DNA of 64,000 nt, from contig BROG01000560.1 in assembly GCA_030159075.1 (NCBI GenBank), positions 310,001 to 374,000 on the forward strand. Reading direction: 5' to 3'. Positions 56,401-63,100 of the stretch are shown here, in pieces. The position numbers and the translations under genes were made by a program. Positions within the stretch are counted from its first letter, which is position 1, and every line of letters begins with the position of its first letter. Source of the stretch: Atrina japonica. Its lineage: Eukaryota; Mollusca; Bivalvia; Pterioida; Pinnidae. A model generated the notes under the pieces. It was not told the origin of the DNA, did no database searches, and saw only the letters and a list, made by a program, of their open reading frames with translations.

Positions 56401-57039
56401 ATAAATTGTCAAAGCATTCAAACTAACTGTATATTCAGATTTTATTTTGTTCTTGATAAAATTATAAATCAGTGGAACAATCAGCATGGATACAGTGTAC
56501 AAATTGAGGATAATTTACTTGCACCACTCAGAAATGACATGTATATTTTATACTGTAACAAAATATACTTGTATTCCAGTCCTATTTATTAGAGTTAGTA
56601 GGCTTGAGTACTCTAGAGATTATATAGAATTATTTCAATCATGAAATAATTCATTAATTTCTTTCTGTTCTTATTTGTTTTTTAATGTTGTTTAAAAAAT
56701 CATTTAAAGCAGTAAATAGCATTTAATGGTGCAGCAATAGCTAAAAAATGAGACATAGATATGCACAAGTCCTCTGCCTGTCATCAAGTTCGTCTGGCAA
56801 TTTATGAAATTAATATGTGAACTATATTTTACCACTTATTAAAAATCTAAATATAGTGTTTTAATTAAAATCTCTAGTTGTAGCGTACCCTAATAAAGTA
56901 GGATATGAAACTCTGGAAGAGAGATATCTATAGATATGATGTAACCAAGGTCAGGTCTAGTGATGTTGAGGTCAGGTCTAGTAAAATTTTCTGGTACTGG
57001 TCCGACTGGTCTAGTTCTTTTTAAAGTTAATGTTGAGCC

Positions 57040-57113
<74 letters not shown>

Positions 57114-60100
57114 GTTTTACAAATAATTATATAGTCAAAACAATGAAATGAAAGTTGAGCTTCAGTATTGAGTAAAGATGTTGACTTTGGACCCTGGTCT
57201 GATGTTTCATCTGTTAGCCATCTGATATCTACTTCTAATCACAAGAACCAGGCCCAGAACTGGACACTTTCTATCCAGACTCAGACCCTAACCAATCCTG
57301 AATTATAACTGAAACAATGGGCTTGCTAAGAAATGGCCATGACAAAGTTTAACCATACAAGACACTCAAACTGCCTTGAAATCTGAGATACAATGATCAG
57401 ATACTGATTGATACATGTTAACATACCATATCTGTGTTGGGTACATTCATGATCTTGGAAGGCTCACTCAGTAAACTCAGCATCCCTGATACTCTCATCT
57501 GATCTGCTGGTAAGTTCCTCTTAGGATAGATTTTGTGTAGTGATAAAAGTGCCGGAATTACAACCTGTAATTATGATATGTACGTTATAAGCAGCAATCA
57601 ATAACATTTAAAGTGATCATTTTGACAAAATCACAAGGACAATGCTGGATATATATATTGTTTTAAAATTTACTGATAGAGTGCAATTCTTTAGAATTTT
57701 GTCCTTGTATCTGATACTACACTAAATAGCTTTCCCGTTAATATGGTGGCAGTCATTTTTAAATGCTGGAGGAGAAAACCAGTTACAATTTATCCAAGAC
57801 AAGACTTTCTGTACACTGTACAGTCACCATAGTAACAGCTTAGGGTAACATCTGACAAGACAGACTTCTTGAAAAAAAAAACACCCCTGCATGTAAATTT
57901 ACTCCACCATTGACTTGTGCACTGAAACACTGTATGTAAACATCCGGTTTCATTTATGACAAAGGTCATGAATAGGGTTTAGCAATTACCAATTATTTAA
58001 GATTTACTGTACGTTGAAACGTAATCAATGGGGTAAGAGTTTATAACTCATAACTAATAGTTATACGGATAATGTTCCCAAGCGACGACATTTTCATGAA
58101 ATATTTACAAAAAAAACCAAAAAACAAAAAACAAAAAAAAAACCACTTTCCAAGTCTACACAGTAGACCACATATTCTATAAATCAAAGTACTGAAATGG
58201 GTTGTTATTTTGGCAAAATAGCCATGGGAATCAAACTACTTCCATCTAACAGACCGTATTTTACGGCCTATAGGTCGATATTTTTTCTCTCCAAAGTTGT
58301 GACCTCGACCTATTCACCGCATCGACTTATCTTAGTGAAATATTTAACTTGTATCTACAATTCCTCATTTTAACATCGTAATTCAACATTTTCACAGGAT
58401 AATCTAGGGGCCTACTCCAAACACCCATTTGTATTTACACTTAATGACCTATTTAAATGTGACCTCGTGTGTGCGTAATGCACTGTGTTCATAATCAAGT
58501 GACAAAATAATGATCTTTCAAGTTACAATACCATTGGGATTCAAGACTGTGTCAGAAACTGCATAATAAAAATACATCATTTACATTATTTTTATACCGG
58601 ACAGTTTATACTTTTGAATGATTCCCTTATCTCGGCACCCCCTTGTGAAGTTGAAGTCTTCATTCAGACTTTCAGGACACTACAAGCTGTGTTCACTGGA
58701 GTGTGACCTTCAACTGATAAGGATCGTGCGGCAGTCTTTGAAGTTGGGACAGTTTTGGAAAAAGTGTTACATAAATTAATTGATGCTAAACCTGAGTATT
58801 TAATTGTTTGACAATTGCAGCTGCATAATAATTTAGGCCACTGTAAAGATAAGACAAGGATTGAGGTCGCTTGTGTTAACAGCATAAAGAATTTAATGAT
58901 GATTTGACAGGTAACATAATGGCAATATATGTATACATAATCAGTACACACGAGTAATTTAAGTGATGTTAAATATGATAAAATGCAACTTCTATGCTTT
59001 TTAATCACTCCTATTTAATAATGTACTGTAAAATAGGCCTATTACTCTGATTATTTTAGTAGGCTACCATCGTGTTAGCACCAGTTATTAAACATAAACG
59101 ATGCATTTTTGTGTTCTCCCATTCATGTTTCCATCTCTGCCGACATCGACTTCCACTTCGACCTATCTAATACTTAAACCTGAATTTTTGCCAAAAATCG
59201 GCCATTCAACCTATCCCCCACATCGACCTATAGGCCATAAAATACGGTATATGAAATGGAAATAAATCAAATTAATGTAGATCTAAAAAAAAAAAATTAA
59301 TTTCCTGCCTCTACATAAATTCAAAATTAACATTCTGAATTTTATTTGTTGTATCTTCCACTCCAGGCCGAACTTTCTGCTCCAATTTTAAGTGATATTT
59401 TAACTTTTTTTTGCGTGTCTGATTTTACAAAAAAAAAGGGGGGGGGGCAGAAAGTTCGGCCTTCTTCCCCACCAACTTTAAATATTGTCTGGCCTGCTTT
59501 AACACTCATTTCAAAATAAAACGTGAGCATTTATGCAACCTACTTAAATTTAAACCAAACATGACATTGTGAACAGGTAAAATAATTTTTTTATCACGAA
59601 AAATGGCTGTGATTTAAAACAAATTTTAGGGCTTGTAGGGAACGTAATCCTATTTAGGGCTATTACCGTGGTACATGAACATATACTCTGCCTAGACTAA
59701 ATAAACAACCAAACAACGTTCTCTATCTTGTATTAATTAATAAAAATAACTGTACAGGGTGAAAAAGACAGTTTACCCAATGTTTAATGTTAAAGAAAAA
59801 TTTTTTCATCAGCATAATTCGGGCCTAAAGTCGCGATGTAGCAAAACGATCTATCACCAATTTCACTTATAGACATCAACGCTTTTGGCAATGGATAAAA
59901 CTTTGTTTTTTGTTGAAGACATCGTTCCTGTTTCAAATCCATTATGAACAGACCGATTACACAAAAAGTTTAGGTTTGTACATCCAAATCTAATTGTGCT
60001 TATCTTCAAAAATTGTGATAAATGTCATGTAAACACCCGACAACGGACATGGCAATTTTCCCCGACTTCCGTGGAAACGAGAACTGGAAATTGTAACATT

Positions 60101-63100
60101 CGATGTTCAAGTTACCCCCGTTTGCGATATCAATAAACACAGTATACAAGTGACCATCTGCTGAAATTGAGCAGTACCTGGTTATGTAAGGCATGTGGTC
60201 ACCATATAGGGTGTATAGATAAAGGAAATATGCACGGGGAATCTCATTAAGGCAGGTTATGTATAGCGATTAGTTGACAAACATGTCAATTTGATAGTTT
60301 TCAAAATGGACAGGAATGTATTAATAATGAATTTCAAGCACCATTTGCATAACAAGCACCTCCTACTCAATGCTATCCCCTCTATTCTGCTTTTATTTTC
60401 TTTTTTCCATGGACTAGAAAACATACATGTTCTTGAGAGTTCAATAGAAATTGATTTAGCTTCATGTTGGTATCAGCGATATGTAATTATTTCTATTTAC
60501 ATCGCTGTATGCTTGTATCGATAGCTGTCAATATCAATATGATGAAAGACGCAGTAATACTGCAGTTTTTCAAAGCAGGCTCAACATCACTGGAATCTTA
60601 TATAGTGGAATTCCATATTTATAAATAGATTGATGACGTTTTGTAGAAACTAACTACAAATTAGTGATTATTCAAACTAAATTTAATTTCATTTCCACCA
60701 AAATATTTGACTTTTCTGTAAAAGTTGAATTCTTGAGTTGGACTATACTTTACACGAATTGCGAATGTAACCTCCGTGACGCTTCACTGCTAACAGGATA
60801 GCCCTTGATGAAAAGTCGAGGTAAACCCATAATAGGTTGTTATGTAATAACAACCCATAAAAATTAAAAACAAGGAACATTGTACTAGATACAATGGGTT
60901 TCAGAGTCATGTTCACTCAGATTTAGACTGGATGCCGTCTATTTCAAATCATAGAAGACTTTGAATTGCATGATCACAAAATACAAAAGCACCTACCCTG
61001 GAGTGTGGAACAAACTCTTCTGCCATTTTCTTTAGAGGGACATCATAATCAAGTACCATTTGTCCCAAACGTGGAAAAGATGGATCCCTGAAACATTAAG
61101 AGTTGCTTATGATTACTATACAAAAATTAACTTTTCAAATCAATGGCAGATTTCATCCCATATGGGTATTCTTGGACTACCTTGTACAGAAATATTATCA
61201 TTCTAATTACCTGAATATGTGGGTTCCATTCACAGGTGCAATTATGAAGATAAAAAAACTGTCTCAGGACATGATTGCCTCTGCACCAGCTGGTTTAAAA
61301 CACTTGAAAATACTTTTTGAGAGCATTTGATATCAATGCTAGTTTTTAAAAACACTGATTTCTGGTCTTAGGTATTTTTGTGCTGTGTGTTATTTGTATA
61401 TTTTCACTATTGTTTTTTTTTGGGGGGGGAGATATTCATGGATGAACATTATAGAGAAATGTCACTTTCCCCTGGGAGTGGAGATATTCATGGTGAACAG
61501 TACAGTGAAATGTCACTTACCCTTGGGCATATAGATATTCATCGATGAACAGTAGGGAAATGTCACTTACCCCTGGGCATGGAGATATTCATGGGCCACA
61601 TTGTAAAGTGACAGAACCACTCTGCGATCTTCAACTTTGGAAACAAGAATCATGATGGATACATATGTAGAAATCAGATCTAAGTAATTCTTTGTAAGGT
61701 CATAGTTCAGCGTCTACAAAATAACAATTTTCTTTTGCTTTAAGAACTTTCCTTGAATAGAATATGTATGTCAATATGAATATAAAACTGATACAAACAA
61801 ATGACTGTATTTTTAATCAGTATAACATTCCCCAACCAATCACAGTACAGCTTTACAGTGCCACATTCCTCAACCAATCAGACTACAGTATCACATTCCT
61901 TAACCAATTAGACTATATAGTATAACATTCCTCTGCCAATCAGACTACAATATCACATTCCTCTACCAATCAGACTACAGTATCACATCCCTCTGCCTAT
62001 CAGACTACAGTATCAAATCCCTCTGCCAATCAGACTATAGTATCACATTCCTCTGCCAATCAGACTACAGTATGACATTCCTCTGCCAATCAGACTACAG
62101 TATCACATTCCTCTGCCAATCAGACTACAGTATGACATTCCTCTGCCAATCAGACTACAGTATCACATTCCTCTGCCATTCAGACTACAGTATCACAGTC
62201 CTCAACCAATCAGACTACAATATCACATTCCTTTCCAATCAGATTACCGAAAGAACATTCAATGATTCATAATTTACCTTTCAATAGTTATGCATGTTAT
62301 GATTGGTGAATAAAAATTATAAAATCTGTAAACACGTCCAAAAATGTCAACAATTAATTTTCCAAATCCTGTGAAAAATATCAGCTTAAAATCATACATC
62401 CATGTAGATCACTCAAGATGCAATCAGTTTTTAAATTCATGAATAGAGGATACCTTTTGGTACCTATTTCGCCCCAGCCTAGATCCACCCCTAAGCAGAT
62501 CTGACTGTAAACTACAAACTTGGTAAAAGACCTAGCATACTTGCTTCTGTAATGATTCATCAAAATGCCTTTGGCAGTTTTTGAGAAGAAAAAAATGTGA
62601 AAAGTTTTCAGATGGATAGACAAAGGAGGGTCAAACATGGAGTGATCACTGAAGTTAACTTCAGCTCTTGTGAGCTGTAAATTTGTAATCGTCACTTTTT
62701 TAAAGGAATGATTCAGTCCTGGAAATTAAGTCAAGGACTATCTGCTTATGAAGTGACCCAAACCAATGAACCTCTGTAAGCTGTGATGATGATACTTAAT
62801 GTATCTATACCAAGATGTACTTTACTTACAATATCCAGGAGGGGTCTCTGTTGTTAAATGGTTATAGCATCTCACGTTAGGACTATAAAATCTATCACCT
62901 CTTGTCAGTGAAGTGTCATGTCCCACTGGAACCTATGCTGTTTTTGTGACACTGTTAGCCAGTTTACTTGAGGAAGGCTGGTGGTCTCTTCCCGGGTACA
63001 TTGTAACCAGGTTTTCTCCTCCACCATTAAAAACCGGCTGCCACCATATAACCAATAAATTGTTGAGTGTGGCATAAAACATCAATTAAATAAAAAAAAA

